DNA from: Candidatus Acidiferrales bacterium
Lineage (GTDB): Bacteria > Acidobacteriota > Terriglobia > Acidiferrales > UBA7541
Reading direction: 5' to 3'
NCBI GenBank assembly: GCA_030038275.1
Contig: JASHPG010000119.1
Coordinates: 1 to 64,000 of the forward strand
DNA: 64,000 nucleotides
Shown here: piece after piece, positions 28,699 to 37,310 of the stretch
Numbering within the stretch: position 1 is the stretch's first letter
Layout of the letters: every line of letters begins with the position of its first letter
Made by a program: the position numbers and the translations under genes
The notes under the pieces: model-generated
What the model saw: the letters and a program-made list of their open reading frames with translations, nothing else
Database searches by the model: none
What the model was told of the DNA's origin: nothing

Positions 28699-28731
28699 CC
28701 CCGTCCTTCGCGGAATGCGCGAAAGACGGGG
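28699..28731 (-). terminator. Strong hairpin downstream of glnA
   Basis: Stem of 14 bp with one G-U-type mismatch (28699-28712 with 28718-28731, loop GAATG), 19 bp past the glnA stop. There is no clear U run on either side, so it could be a Rho-independent-like or mRNA-stabilising hairpin. Confidence 0.45.
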
Positions 28732-28749
28732 CACGACTCAGGAGCGCGG

Positions 28750-30180
28750 TTAGAACTGGTTCCAGAGGTATTGGTTGTAAACCTCGTGGTGATACTGCAC
28801 CTCGGGGCCTTTGACGTAGGTGCCGAGGAGCCGCGGGCATCGGTCGGCCGAAGCTTGCTTCAGATCGGCGTAGCGGCCTTTCACGTCCGCGCCGAGAAGC
28901 TTGGTGGTCCACTCGGCGTTACGGAAATCATCGAGCGCCGTGTAGATGTTGTCGGGGAGGTAGCGTTCGGCCTGACGGAGGTTGGCGATTTTCGCCGTGT
29001 CGCCGCAGATGCCGGTTTTGAACACGCTGAGCAGGACGAGGTAGGGGTTCGCGTCCGGCGCGACGGAACGGACCTCGATGCGCATGCTCTTCGAGTTGCC
29101 GATCGGGACGCGGATCATCGATCCCCGGTCAACCGCCGACGCTTTGATCTGGTTGGGCGCCTCGAAATGCGGATCAAGCCGTCGATAGGCGTTAACGCTG
29201 GGATTCAGCGCAAGGCAGATGTCGCGGCCGTGCGTCAGAATGCGATCGATGAACTCCCAGCCGACCTTGGCCAGCTTTTCCTCGCCGTTAGCATCCCAGA
29301 ATAGGTTCGTGCCGTTTTTGCTGATGGAGACGTTGGTGTGCATGCCGCTGCCGTTCACGCCCACAACCGGTTTGGGAAGGAAACTGGCGGTCATTCCATT
29401 TCGCGTGGCCACTTGGCGACAGATCAGCTTGTAGAGCTGGATCTGATCCGCGGCGGCGACGACCTCGCCATACCCGTAGTTGATTTCGAACTGCGAAGGC
29501 GCCACTTCCGGATGGTCCTTTTCATTCTGGAAGCCCATGGCGCGCTGCACTTCGGCGACGGTATCGATGAAGGTGCGCAGCGGATCGCCCGGCAACGAAT
29601 GGAAATACCCGCCTGTGTTGACGTAATCGAACCGGCCGGTCTCCGGGAAACGCCTTTCCGCGTCAACCCCGGCAAAGAGGAAGCCCTCGATTTCGTTCGC
29701 GGCGTTCAGCGTGTAGCCGTCGTTCTTGTGCAGCCCGTCGGCGAACGTCTTCAGCATGGCGCGCATGTCGCCGGCGTAGGGCTTGCCGTCCTTATCGATC
29801 ACTTCGCCGAAGACCAGGATCTTGCCCGATCCGAAGACATCGGCAGGCGCCCAGTAGAATGCGCTCCAGTCGATGCCAAGGCGGAGATCGCTTTCGCGCT
29901 GCGCCGTGAAGCCGCGAATCGAGGAGCCGTCGAAGGTCAGATTATCGTGGCTCTTCAGCAGAAACTTCTTGTCGTAATCGAGCATGTGCAGCCGGCCTTC
30001 GAGATCGCTAAAAAAGACGGTGACCGCCTTGACGCGTTTCTCATCGGTCAAATACTTCAGGCGCTCTTCGCGAATCTTGTCGATCGGCACGCGGGTCTGC
30101 CGCTGCTCCTTGGCTTTCAGGTTCAGCTCTTCGAGCTCGCCGTACGGCAATTCCAGAAAATTGCGCAGTTCGTTGGACAT
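28750..30180 (-). CDS. glnA: Glutamine synthetase family protein
   Basis: 476 aa, start at 30180 with AAGGAG seven bases upstream. GS signatures: DGSSIRGF (N-terminal beta-grasp), NEIEGFLF, HPEVAPSQFEINYGY, VVGVNGSGMHTNVSISKNG and NPSVNAYRRLDPHFEAPNQI, covering the ammonia and glutamate sites and the ATP-binding region. The C-terminal region (YLPDNIYTALDDFRNAEWTT) lacks the NLYDLP adenylylation loop of enteric GSI-beta, so control by GlnE seems unlikely. Makes glutamine from glutamate, ammonia and ATP. No glnB or ntr gene is adjacent. Confidence 0.93.
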   Translation of the reverse strand: MSNELRNFLELPYGELEELNLKAKEQRQTRVPIDKIREERLKYLTDEKRVKAVTVFFSDLEGRLHMLDYDKKFLLKSHDNLTFDGSSIRGFTAQRESDLRLGIDWSAFYWAPADVFGSGKILVFGEVIDKDGKPYAGDMRAMLKTFADGLHKNDGYTLNAANEIEGFLFAGVDAERRFPETGRFDYVNTGGYFHSLPGDPLRTFIDTVAEVQRAMGFQNEKDHPEVAPSQFEINYGYGEVVAAADQIQLYKLICRQVATRNGMTASFLPKPVVGVNGSGMHTNVSISKNGTNLFWDANGEEKLAKVGWEFIDRILTHGRDICLALNPSVNAYRRLDPHFEAPNQIKASAVDRGSMIRVPIGNSKSMRIEVRSVAPDANPYLVLLSVFKTGICGDTAKIANLRQAERYLPDNIYTALDDFRNAEWTTKLLGADVKGRYADLKQASADRCPRLLGTYVKGPEVQYHHEVYNQYLWNQF

Positions 30181-30459
30181 GAATCTCCTTCGCTCTCGCT
30201 ATTTGAGGTAAATCTCAATCTCACCCACGCGGTCAACCGAGCCTAGAAACCGCTGTTTTTGCACTGCAATAAGGTACATTCCACAGCGCGCGCGGTCCAA
30301 TCAAATTATCGAATAGACCCGATCACGGAAGGCTTGGCGAGCTGCATGGCGGCGATGCGTCTGTTGAAATGCACGCTAGTGAACACTTGAGCGACAGCTT
30401 ACCCACTCGGCGTGTTTCCCGAAAATGCCTTTCTGTTAAAATTTTGCGGGTCATCTTTC

Positions 30460-31128
30460 ATGCTATTTTTCCGGCGCAAATCGGGCGTTAGTGCATCCGC
30501 ACGCAAAGGCTCCGGCGCGAAACGAGCCGCAAGCCATGATTCGAACCACGATGACGCGGACCTGGCGGGCGATTCGCGGCGCATCACGCTGAGCCTGAGC
30601 CGCGCCGGGCGCTTCGCCGCGATGCTGGCGCGCAGCCGCGCGTCCGTGGTGATACAGGTCTCGGACCTCCTCGCCGGCATGTACATCTCCGATTGGGAAC
30701 ATCTATCGCAATACTGGGAAGAGGAAGACCTGGAGCACGTCGAAGAGCTTCTGCGAAAGTTCTGCCAGATCAGCCCGCAGCGCTGGAATTCGTGGATCGA
30801 GTTGTACGACCGGGAATTTCGCTACGGCGAAGGTGAAAAGCCCTGGCGCGGCAAAAAGCGCGACGCGCGCCGGATCGTTCACGGCGCAGGCGACCCGCTT
30901 CAAAAATCCGTCGCGCTTGAGGACGTTCTCCGCCAGGCCGAGCAGATCGCTCCGCATTACGACCGCGACGGAGACCGCAAGCTGCCCATCCTGACCACCG
31001 AAGCAGTTCTGCTGTGCATCACGCACAGCTATGGCACGGAAATCAGCCGCAGCCTGGCATTTTCGGGAATTGACACCGCCCGGCTCGAAAAAGACGCGCT
31101 CTTCCCCCGCCGCGCCCCGTTGGTTTAA
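30460..31128 (+). CDS. Hypothetical protein
   Basis: 222 aa from the ATG at 30460; a GTG at 30412 would add 16 residues. A basic low-complexity start (FFRRKSGVSASARKGSG) is followed by a compact domain from about residue 50 (VSDLLAGMYISDWEHLSQYW, HVEELLRKFCQISPQRWNSW, LPILTTEAVLLCITHSYG). No signal peptide or known motif. The family is not recognised. Divergent from glnA. Confidence 0.6.
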   Translation: MLFFRRKSGVSASARKGSGAKRAASHDSNHDDADLAGDSRRITLSLSRAGRFAAMLARSRASVVIQVSDLLAGMYISDWEHLSQYWEEEDLEHVEELLRKFCQISPQRWNSWIELYDREFRYGEGEKPWRGKKRDARRIVHGAGDPLQKSVALEDVLRQAEQIAPHYDRDGDRKLPILTTEAVLLCITHSYGTEISRSLAFSGIDTARLEKDALFPRRAPLV

Positions 31129-31203
31129 GCTGCGAAGCTTTCCAGGAACTACTGTAGTTAGCACGACCGCTTCGGTATAGAGCGCAAAAAACTGGCAGGG
31201 TCG

Positions 31204-31911
31204 ATGATAGAACGGTCTTGGCCTTTTCTCATTGCTGTCGTGATCCTTGCGGGGGTATTTCTCCTCACTCCGTACGAAGCTTTCCTCGAAGGCAGCATCG
31301 CGGGCCTTATCGTCGCGGCTGCGGTAGCGGGATTCATCATGCATCCACGCAAGGACGTATTCTACGTACGTACGATCGTGCGGTTGATTGACGTGGATCG
31401 AAACCAAGCTTTGGAGCACGATTTTCTAGCGGTTAGAGTCGAACTCGCGAGGCTTTGGTTATTGTTTTTGCCTACGGCGCTAGCCGTAGCCTTTCTCGTG
31501 TTTTTCGCGGCCGGCGGTCCCACAAAATTCAGTTTCCTGAATTGGTTATTTTCATCGCGACTTGGCCTCCTCTTGCCTGTGGTGGCGTGTGAATACCCTG
31601 CCCTGCTCGTCCTCGTGATGCTCTCGGCCTGGGTTAGCGAGAGGAGAGTGTTGAGAGATGCCGAGGCGTGCAGCGCGAGATCCTTTTCACTTTCGCATAC
31701 GAGCTCGGGACGAATTGCGCGAGTTTCCTACCTGTTTATGGGTGAGCGCGGAGAGTACTACGGCGGTGACTGCGCATACTTTGGGCTGGTTCGCCCTCGC
31801 GAACTCGCGAGGATTGTTTTTCACAATGCGAAAAAACCGGAACTGAACAAAATTGCCATGGGCTTTTTGTTCCATCGTTTAGTCGTTCTGGGGCGTGGCG
31901 TAACTATTTAG
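31204..31911 (+). CDS. Hypothetical membrane protein
   Basis: 235 aa with four hydrophobic segments: residues about 7-22, 28-45, 84-104 and 113-138. The soluble C-terminal third (SYLFMGERGEYYGGDCAYFG, ELARIVFHNAKKPELNKIAM) has no known motif. Codon composition looks somewhat less GC-rich than neighbours. Function unknown. Confidence 0.6.
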   Translation: MIERSWPFLIAVVILAGVFLLTPYEAFLEGSIAGLIVAAAVAGFIMHPRKDVFYVRTIVRLIDVDRNQALEHDFLAVRVELARLWLLFLPTALAVAFLVFFAAGGPTKFSFLNWLFSSRLGLLLPVVACEYPALLVLVMLSAWVSERRVLRDAEACSARSFSLSHTSSGRIARVSYLFMGERGEYYGGDCAYFGLVRPRELARIVFHNAKKPELNKIAMGFLFHRLVVLGRGVTI

Positions 31912-32027
31912 ACAAGCAAACAGAAGCGGCTCAAACGATCTTGGCCGAAACAGCGGCTTCTTAGCCCGCTCGACGATCAGCGGCGACTGGTGCCGGAGCG
32001 GTCGACGAACTGTACTTTGGGTGGAAG

Positions 32028-32047
32028 GGCGGGACTTCTGTCCCGCC
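32028..32047. other. Hairpin past the DoxX gene
   Basis: GGCGGGAC (32028-32035), loop TTCT, GTCCCGCC (32040-32047): perfect 8-bp stem, 29 bp past the doxX-like stop. No U run. Similar in style to the hairpin at 28509-28528. Confidence 0.5.
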
Positions 32048-32075
32048 AAAAGAAGCGAGCCTGCGTCCTACCGCA

Positions 32076-32525
32076 TCACCGTGTAGAGCCGACGTGGGTC
32101 GCTGTGTTCGATTCTCGCAGCGGAGCCAGTCTCCAACGTGCGTAAGCAACGAATGCCGCGAGTATTCCAACACACAGCGGAAACAACGCCGAGGCGACGC
32201 TGATTTTCGCCGCCGTGATCGAAGTTGCGCCGATCATGATGATCACCAGCCCGCAGGCAGCGAGAGGCGTCAAGCCAGCGCGGATTCGCGTGATCCCGGG
32301 AAGCGTCAGGCCGAGCGCGCCTAATATCTCGTCCACGGCGATGAACCGGAGGAACCAGCCCGGCAGCGCGACCTGTTTGGTCATGGCCGCAACAGGCAAG
32401 ATGAGTTTTACGCCGCCCGCAAACAGGAACAGAAGAGCCAGCAAACACTGAACCACCCACAGCACCACGTTGAGCCGCGTGCGGGCCGGCTTGCGATTGC
32501 TGTCGCTGATCGCCACAGATTCCAT
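32076..32525 (-). CDS. DoxX-like family membrane protein
   Basis: 149 aa. The start at 32525 has AGGAG nine bases upstream; the TTG two codons earlier is too close to it. Four helices with the DoxX pattern: QCLLALLFLFAGGVKLILPV, VDEILGALGLTLPGI, GLVIIMIGATSITAAK. DoxX-like proteins are quinone- or thiosulfate-related in a few cases but mostly uncharacterised. Confidence 0.82.
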   Translation of the reverse strand: MESVAISDSNRKPARTRLNVVLWVVQCLLALLFLFAGGVKLILPVAAMTKQVALPGWFLRFIAVDEILGALGLTLPGITRIRAGLTPLAACGLVIIMIGATSITAAKISVASALFPLCVGILAAFVAYARWRLAPLRESNTATHVGSTR

Positions 32526-32737
32526 TGCCAAATTCTCCTGGTGGATTCGATGCCGCCGGACTCTCTATACCGGCATTTATGCGTGGGGAATTGCAAAATG
32601 TCAACTTCCGGGGGCGTGCGCCTGCGCGAGATCTTCCGTTATTGCCATTCGCTCCTAAACTTTGACATCCGGCAGGCGGCAGAGTAGCCTCCGCATCGGC
32701 ATCGCGTCTGCGAGGAAGCTTCGCAAGGAAGAGGCAA

Positions 32738-33031
32738 ATGGCAAAAGGATACTGGATCACGCTCTACCGCTCGGTTTCAAATCCCGCCGCGCTCTCCGAG
32801 TATGCGAAATTGGCTGGACCCGCGATTCAGGCTGCCGGAGGGCGATTCTTGGTGCGCGGAACGCCCGCGAGGACGTTCGAGGAGGGCCTGAACCAGCGCA
32901 CCGTGGTAATCGAATTCGATTCCGTCGAAAAAGCGATCGAGACCTACGAAGGCGCTGCGTATCAAGCCGCCGTAAAGGTGCTGCGCGGCGCGGCTGAACG
33001 CGACGTCCGTTTCGTCTCCGGTGCCGCGTGA
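32738..33031 (+). CDS. DUF1330 domain protein
   Basis: 97 aa, start supported by AGGAAGAGG. A single ferredoxin-like (dimeric alpha/beta barrel) domain: KGYWITLYRSVSNPAALSEY, GRFLVRGTPARTFEEG, RTVVIEFDSVEKAIETYEG. Function unknown; such proteins are usually dimers. Confidence 0.88.
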   Translation: MAKGYWITLYRSVSNPAALSEYAKLAGPAIQAAGGRFLVRGTPARTFEEGLNQRTVVIEFDSVEKAIETYEGAAYQAAVKVLRGAAERDVRFVSGAA

Positions 33032-33058
33032 GTTTCTTCGGCCGGAAATTCGCGCGCT

Positions 33059-33598
33059 TCAGCGACGATCAAGGGCGGAAAGCAGCGTAGCGGGATCGGC
33101 GTTGTCGCCGAAGGTTTTGCTGATGTGCGCGAACCGGTCACTGTTGCCGGGCCCGAAGACGAAGCTGCCGCCTAGCTGAAAAGGATTCCGTCCTAATTTG
33201 TGCTGGCGGTGCCCGGCTGCTTTCGCGCGTTTCCGGCTTCGAGAGTTATCGCCGCGCAGCATGTGAAAGAGATTGCCCGCGCCCAGCCCAGCGGCTTTGT
33301 ACGCGCGCCGGTCTTCGTCGATCAGCAAAAGGAAATCGATTCCGGTTTCTTGCTGAAAGATGCGTGCGTAATTGCGATCGCCCAAGCCGATCGCCGCAAG
33401 CGACGCGCCTTTATCACAGAAGGCTTGCCCGCGTTCGTGCAACTGCGCGACGTGCTCCCGGCAGAAGATTCATCCGTAGTGGCGAAGAAAAACGACGACA
33501 GCCGGATTCCTCTCCCACAACGAACCCAAGCGAGTTTCCTGGCCGGACGCGTCGGGTAGCACGATTTCCGCAAGGCGGTCACTGAACGTTTCGGGCAT
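33059..33598 (-). CDS. SelL/AhpC-TSA-type redox protein with in-frame TGA (probable selenocysteine)
   Basis: 179 codons if the TGA at 33470-33472 is read through. Before it: ATG at 33598, then a peroxiredoxin-like N terminus (LAEIVLPDASGQETRLGSLW, AVVVFLRHYG). After it: IFCREHVAQLHERG, then IGLGDRNYARIFQQETGIDF and LGGSFVFGPG, all in the same frame. Relatives have a CxxC at this point (RHYGCxFCREH); here codon 43 is TGA and codon 46 is TGC, giving UxxC. Both halves look well conserved, which argues for recoding rather than decay. An imperfect helix can be drawn just downstream (UUCUGC with GCAcGAA). The selenocysteine genes are not in this window. The alternative is a nonsense-mutated pseudogene. 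Confidence 0.72.
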
Positions 33599-33655
33599 GG
33601 GCCATCATTGTCAGCGCAACGTTCGGATGTCAAGCGCGTGCGGATTCAGGGTGGC

Positions 33656-33671
33656 GGGTCAGTTTGAACTT
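33656..33671. repeat. Fragment of the GGGTCAGTTTGAA repeat
   Basis: GGGTCAGTTTGAACTT in the gap between the redox gene and the GT39 gene. Only the left-arm part is present. Confidence 0.45.
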
Positions 33672-33702
33672 GGACTGTTTGCGTCGCGATGCGGGATACC
33701 AA

Positions 33703-35286
33703 TCAGATGATCATCTTGAAGTGAGGCCACAACTCGCGTAGGGGCGCGACGGGTTTATGGCAGACGTAAATAGGGATGTCGCGCTCGTTGGGCATGGTGT
33801 GCTGCGTATGAACTACGGCAGCGATGCGCACGTCGCCGAAAAGCTTGATGTATTGGTCCGACCGCTCGCCGAACACGATCATGCACGACCCAGAATAGTT
33901 GCGCGGACCCCAGTCGTAGTAGCTGTTATGCCCGCTGAGCGCCGGGGGCAGACCCAGCGCGGGGCCGTAGTAATCGATGGTGCCGGCTTCGCCGTAGTTC
34001 CCCGCCAGGATGCCACAGCTCGCGCGTTCGGACGGCGGCAGCGAATCGTAAACCTGCGAAACGGTTGTGGCGATGTTGCGCCAGCCGAACATATCCGCGT
34101 AAAGCTGCGGGATTTTGACGTGCTCAGCGTCGCGCTCGGTTTTGGCAAGCTTCCCGGCCGGAATGATTGCCTCGTAACGAAGGAATGCGTTGATGGGCAA
34201 AAACGGCACGCCGAAAGGCGCCATGATCAAGCCGCCGAGAACAATCACCGCTGGAAGGGCCGTGCGAATCCATTTGCGCCCCGGCGAATCGCAGAAGCGT
34301 TCGATGGCCACGCCGCCGGCGGCTAGGATCAGCGGATAGGCCGGCAGCACGTAATACGATTTGCCATTGAGGAACAAAAACACCGCGAGCACGATCAGAT
34401 AGCACCAGCCGAGAAAGCGGAACGGCCTTCCGTCGCGCGTGAACAGCAGCCACGCCAGCCCGCCAAGCCACACCGGCAGCGCCAGCGCGTTGAGAAACAC
34501 GATCTGGTCGCCCAGAAAGGCGAGTCCGGAAATCGGAATGTTCTTATAGCGCTGCGCGTTGCGCACCACTTCGATTTGGGGCCAGCCATGCCGCGCTTCC
34601 CAGATCACGTTGGGCAGAAAGATTGCCAGCGCGATCAGACCGCCGATCCAAACCCACTTCGAGCGAAAAACGCGCGCTTCTCCGGAGAGCAAGAGCCCGG
34701 CGACAAGCGCGAAGCCGAAAACGAGCATGGTGTGTTTGTTTTCCAGCGCGATGCCCGCTATCGCCCCGAAAGCGAGCCACCAGCGAGGTGACGCTCCGCT
34801 GACGATCCGCACGGCGATAATCGCGCAAGCCACCCAGAACAGCGGCTCGAAAGCATTCATGGAGAAAAAGCTGTCGAATGCGAGAAACGCCGGAGCGAAC
34901 AGGACGGAGAGCGCCGCGAGGCACTGCGCAAACGCGTCGCCGCCAAGCTCGCGCGCCAGAATGCCGGTCAGGAACACCGCCGCACCGCCGGCAAGGACGG
35001 GCAGCAGTCGCAGCCCGACAATGGAATGGCCGAATACGTGGTTTGCAAACCAGGCAAAGACGGCGATCAGCGGCGGTTGGTCGATATAGCCCCAGGCCAA
35101 ATGGTGGCCGCAGGCCATGTAGTAGAGCTCGTCGCGAAAAAATCCGTAATGGCCGATACCGGCAAACTGAAGCAGTATCTTCACCAGCGCCAGGCCGACG
35201 AGCATGGCTGTGGCGCTGATGACGGCCTGTTCGACCGGCGGAAGAGTAAGAGGCCTTTCCTCCAGGACTGCTTGTGCTTTGCTCAT
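33703..35286 (-). CDS. Glycosyltransferase family 39 (PMT/ArnT-like) membrane protein
   Basis: 527 aa with about ten membrane helices. The GT-C signature in the first external loop is GFFRDELYYMACGHHLAWGY with the catalytic Asp-Glu, then IDQPPL. The soluble C-terminal 150 residues (QVYDSLPPSERASCGILAGN, YDWGPRNYSGSCMIVFGE) face the periplasm. The enzyme would move a sugar from a polyprenyl-phosphate carrier to protein or lipid; the acceptor is unknown. Confidence 0.88.
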   Translation of the reverse strand: MSKAQAVLEERPLTLPPVEQAVISATAMLVGLALVKILLQFAGIGHYGFFRDELYYMACGHHLAWGYIDQPPLIAVFAWFANHVFGHSIVGLRLLPVLAGGAAVFLTGILARELGGDAFAQCLAALSVLFAPAFLAFDSFFSMNAFEPLFWVACAIIAVRIVSGASPRWWLAFGAIAGIALENKHTMLVFGFALVAGLLLSGEARVFRSKWVWIGGLIALAIFLPNVIWEARHGWPQIEVVRNAQRYKNIPISGLAFLGDQIVFLNALALPVWLGGLAWLLFTRDGRPFRFLGWCYLIVLAVFLFLNGKSYYVLPAYPLILAAGGVAIERFCDSPGRKWIRTALPAVIVLGGLIMAPFGVPFLPINAFLRYEAIIPAGKLAKTERDAEHVKIPQLYADMFGWRNIATTVSQVYDSLPPSERASCGILAGNYGEAGTIDYYGPALGLPPALSGHNSYYDWGPRNYSGSCMIVFGERSDQYIKLFGDVRIAAVVHTQHTMPNERDIPIYVCHKPVAPLRELWPHFKMII

Positions 35287-35397
35287 GATCGCAGGCGCAG
35301 CGCCTTAGACGGCGCTTTGCGATTCACCTTCCGCCCAGCCCTTTCATGGAGCGCCAGACCCGGCTTCGCCGTGCGAGCACGCTTGCGCCCGCTGGCG

Positions 35398-36090
35398 CTA
35401 TTTGGAGGCCTGAGCCGTAACGATCGTGGCCGATTTGATGGTGTCCAATTTCGGAAAATGTTTTTGAAGGTACGACATGCCCTGCGTTGTGATGGCACCC
35501 TGATCGGGCTGCTCGCCGTAGCCGCTATAGATGTGGTCAACAACATCCATGCCAGAGACTACCAGCCCGAACGGAGCAAAGCCCTGGCGATCGAGGCCGG
35601 AATTGTCCGCATAGTTAATAAACAGCTGAGTGGTACGCGTGTTTGGTCCGGCCGTGGCGAACGTGATTGTGCCGCGCCGGTTGCTCTGCGTGACGCGATC
35701 ATCCTTAATGTTGGCGGCGCGCCAGGCGCGGTTTACAGCGGGATCGGGGCTCAGGCCAAACTGGACGATGAATCCCGGAACCACGCGGAAAAAAGCCGCG
35801 CCGGTGAAGAAGCCGTGCTTCACCAGATTGTAGAAGCGGTCGGCACCAAGCGGCGCCCAGGCGCGGTCCACTTGCACCACAAAATCGCCGCGGGTGGTCT
35901 CGAAATTCACATCGAACTTTTCGGGCGCCTGTGCGTGCAGAGTTTCGGGATGCAGGAGTGCCGGGTCAATAGCCATGTGCGTCCTTCGCTGAGTGGGATG
36001 CGCCGCGGTCTGGGATCGCGCGTAAAGCGCGGCGCCAGCCAACACGGCGATAACACACAAACTGAAACATACCGCAATGCCCTTCTTCAT
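35398..36090 (-). CDS. Secreted peptidyl-prolyl isomerase, cyclophilin type
   Basis: 230 aa. Signal peptide KKGIAVCFSLCVIAVLAGAA. Cyclophilin core: FETTRGDFVVQVDRAWAP, FYNLVKHGFFTGAAFFRVVP, GTITFATAGPNTRTTQLFIN, FAPFGLVVSGMDVVDHIYSG. The active Arg is in FFRVVPGF. The start abuts the stop of the upstream dipeptidase gene, so the two are probably co-transcribed. Likely a periplasmic folding helper. Confidence 0.92.
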   Translation of the reverse strand: MKKGIAVCFSLCVIAVLAGAALYARSQTAAHPTQRRTHMAIDPALLHPETLHAQAPEKFDVNFETTRGDFVVQVDRAWAPLGADRFYNLVKHGFFTGAAFFRVVPGFIVQFGLSPDPAVNRAWRAANIKDDRVTQSNRRGTITFATAGPNTRTTQLFINYADNSGLDRQGFAPFGLVVSGMDVVDHIYSGYGEQPDQGAITTQGMSYLQKHFPKLDTIKSATIVTAQASK

Positions 36091-37254
36091 TCAGCTTTTC
36101 CTTCGATGAGCCGCCACCTCGATGCGCTGCATGAGGCGCAGCAAATTGGCACCTAGAATTTTTTGGACGTCCGACTCGCCGTAACCTTCGCGCAGCAAAG
36201 CCTCGGTTATTTGCGGCAACTTCGAGGCGTCCTCCATGCCGAACGGCATACAGGCGCCGTCGAAATCGGAGCCGAGTCCGACGCGATCGATTCCCGCGAT
36301 TCGCGCCGCGTGGCGAATGTGGCCGACGATGCGGGTCCACTCGACGCGCGGGAGTTTCCCACTTGCCGCAAACTCGCGGACGATTCTATCCCATTCGATC
36401 AGTTCACGCGCACCGTTTTCGCTGCCGCGCCTTTTGACTTCCACCTCGATTTCCTTCTCGACTTCCGGGTGAGCAGCTTCAAAGTCGGCGAACTCCCGGC
36501 TGAGAAACCCAACGTGGAAGTTGACTTGAACGAGGCCGTCTTTCGCGGCGATAGCGCGGATTAAATCGTCGGAAAGATTGCGGGGACAGTCGCAGAGCGC
36601 GCGGCAGGAAGAGTGAGACGCGAATACCGGCGCTTCGCTGGTTTCGAGCACATCGAGCAGAGTTTTGTCCGAGACGTGCGAGACGTCCACGATCATGCCC
36701 AAGCGATTCATTTCGCGGATCACCTGCTTTCCAAAATCCGAGAGGCCGTTGTGACGCGGAGGATCGGTGGAGGCGTCGGCCCATTCCGTATTGCGCATGT
36801 GGGTGAGCGTCATGTAGCTGGCGCCGAGCGAGCGGAAGCGGCGGAGCACGTCGAGATTCGAATCGATCATGTGCCCGCCTTCGATTCCAATCAGGATGGC
36901 GATGCGGCCTTCGGCACGCGCCCGCTCTATTTCGCCGGCGGTTCGGGCCAACACAAGATCCGTAGCGTGGCGATCGACTTCGCGATGGATTGCACCGATT
37001 TGTTCGAGGGCGCGGCGGACAGCCTCGGCACCGGTCACCGTACCAGGCACCCACACAGCGAAGAATACGGCGCCGACTCCGCCTTCGCGCAATCGCGGGA
37101 TATCGACGCCGCCGTCGGAGTGCCGCGCGGCTAAATCGAAGCCGGATTCAAAGAGGCGCTGCGTGGTATCGACATGCGTATCGACGACGATCGAGCGGAA
37201 GTGCAGGTCGCGCGCGCGGCGGGAGATGTCGGAATCGGAGGATTGGGCTGGCAC
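36091..37254 (-). CDS. Dipeptidase (peptidase family M19, membrane dipeptidase-like)
   Basis: 387 aa. Zinc-site motifs of the M19 family: VVDTHVDTTQRL, GIEGGHMIDSNL (bridging Glu), VDVSHVSDKTLLDVL, ASHSSCRALCDCPRNLSD, and GIDRVGLGSDFDGA. No signal peptide seen. Cleaves dipeptides, perhaps including D-amino-acid-containing ones. It ends immediately before the cyclophilin gene. A palindrome copy lies just upstream of its start. Confidence 0.93.
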   Translation of the reverse strand: MPAQSSDSDISRRARDLHFRSIVVDTHVDTTQRLFESGFDLAARHSDGGVDIPRLREGGVGAVFFAVWVPGTVTGAEAVRRALEQIGAIHREVDRHATDLVLARTAGEIERARAEGRIAILIGIEGGHMIDSNLDVLRRFRSLGASYMTLTHMRNTEWADASTDPPRHNGLSDFGKQVIREMNRLGMIVDVSHVSDKTLLDVLETSEAPVFASHSSCRALCDCPRNLSDDLIRAIAAKDGLVQVNFHVGFLSREFADFEAAHPEVEKEIEVEVKRRGSENGARELIEWDRIVREFAASGKLPRVEWTRIVGHIRHAARIAGIDRVGLGSDFDGACMPFGMEDASKLPQITEALLREGYGESDVQKILGANLLRLMQRIEVAAHRRKS

Positions 37255-37272
37255 AGTCTATTGGCAAAAAGC

Positions 37273-37290
37273 GGCACAGCATGCTGTGCC
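37273..37290. repeat. 18-bp version of the CACAGCATGCTGTG palindrome
   Basis: GGCACAGCATGCTGTGCC between sdhB (stop at 37311) and the dipeptidase start (37254). Confidence 0.88.
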
Positions 37291-37310
37291 ACTACAGCTG
37301 CAGCAGTGCA

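Larger units (their letters stand above)
28428..28749. other. Intergenic region with three hairpins between convergent bshB1 and glnA
   Basis: No gene seen. Contains a CGCGGGA/TCCCGCG hairpin (28509-28528), a 20-bp palindrome copy (28572-28591) and a long terminator-like hairpin (28699-28731). Confidence 0.7.

Noticed and set aside
33322..33633. A separate minus-strand frame over the redox gene, considered as evidence for a frameshift
   Set aside because: Its residues do not resemble any family. The real product is continuous in one frame through a TGA, so no frameshift is needed.
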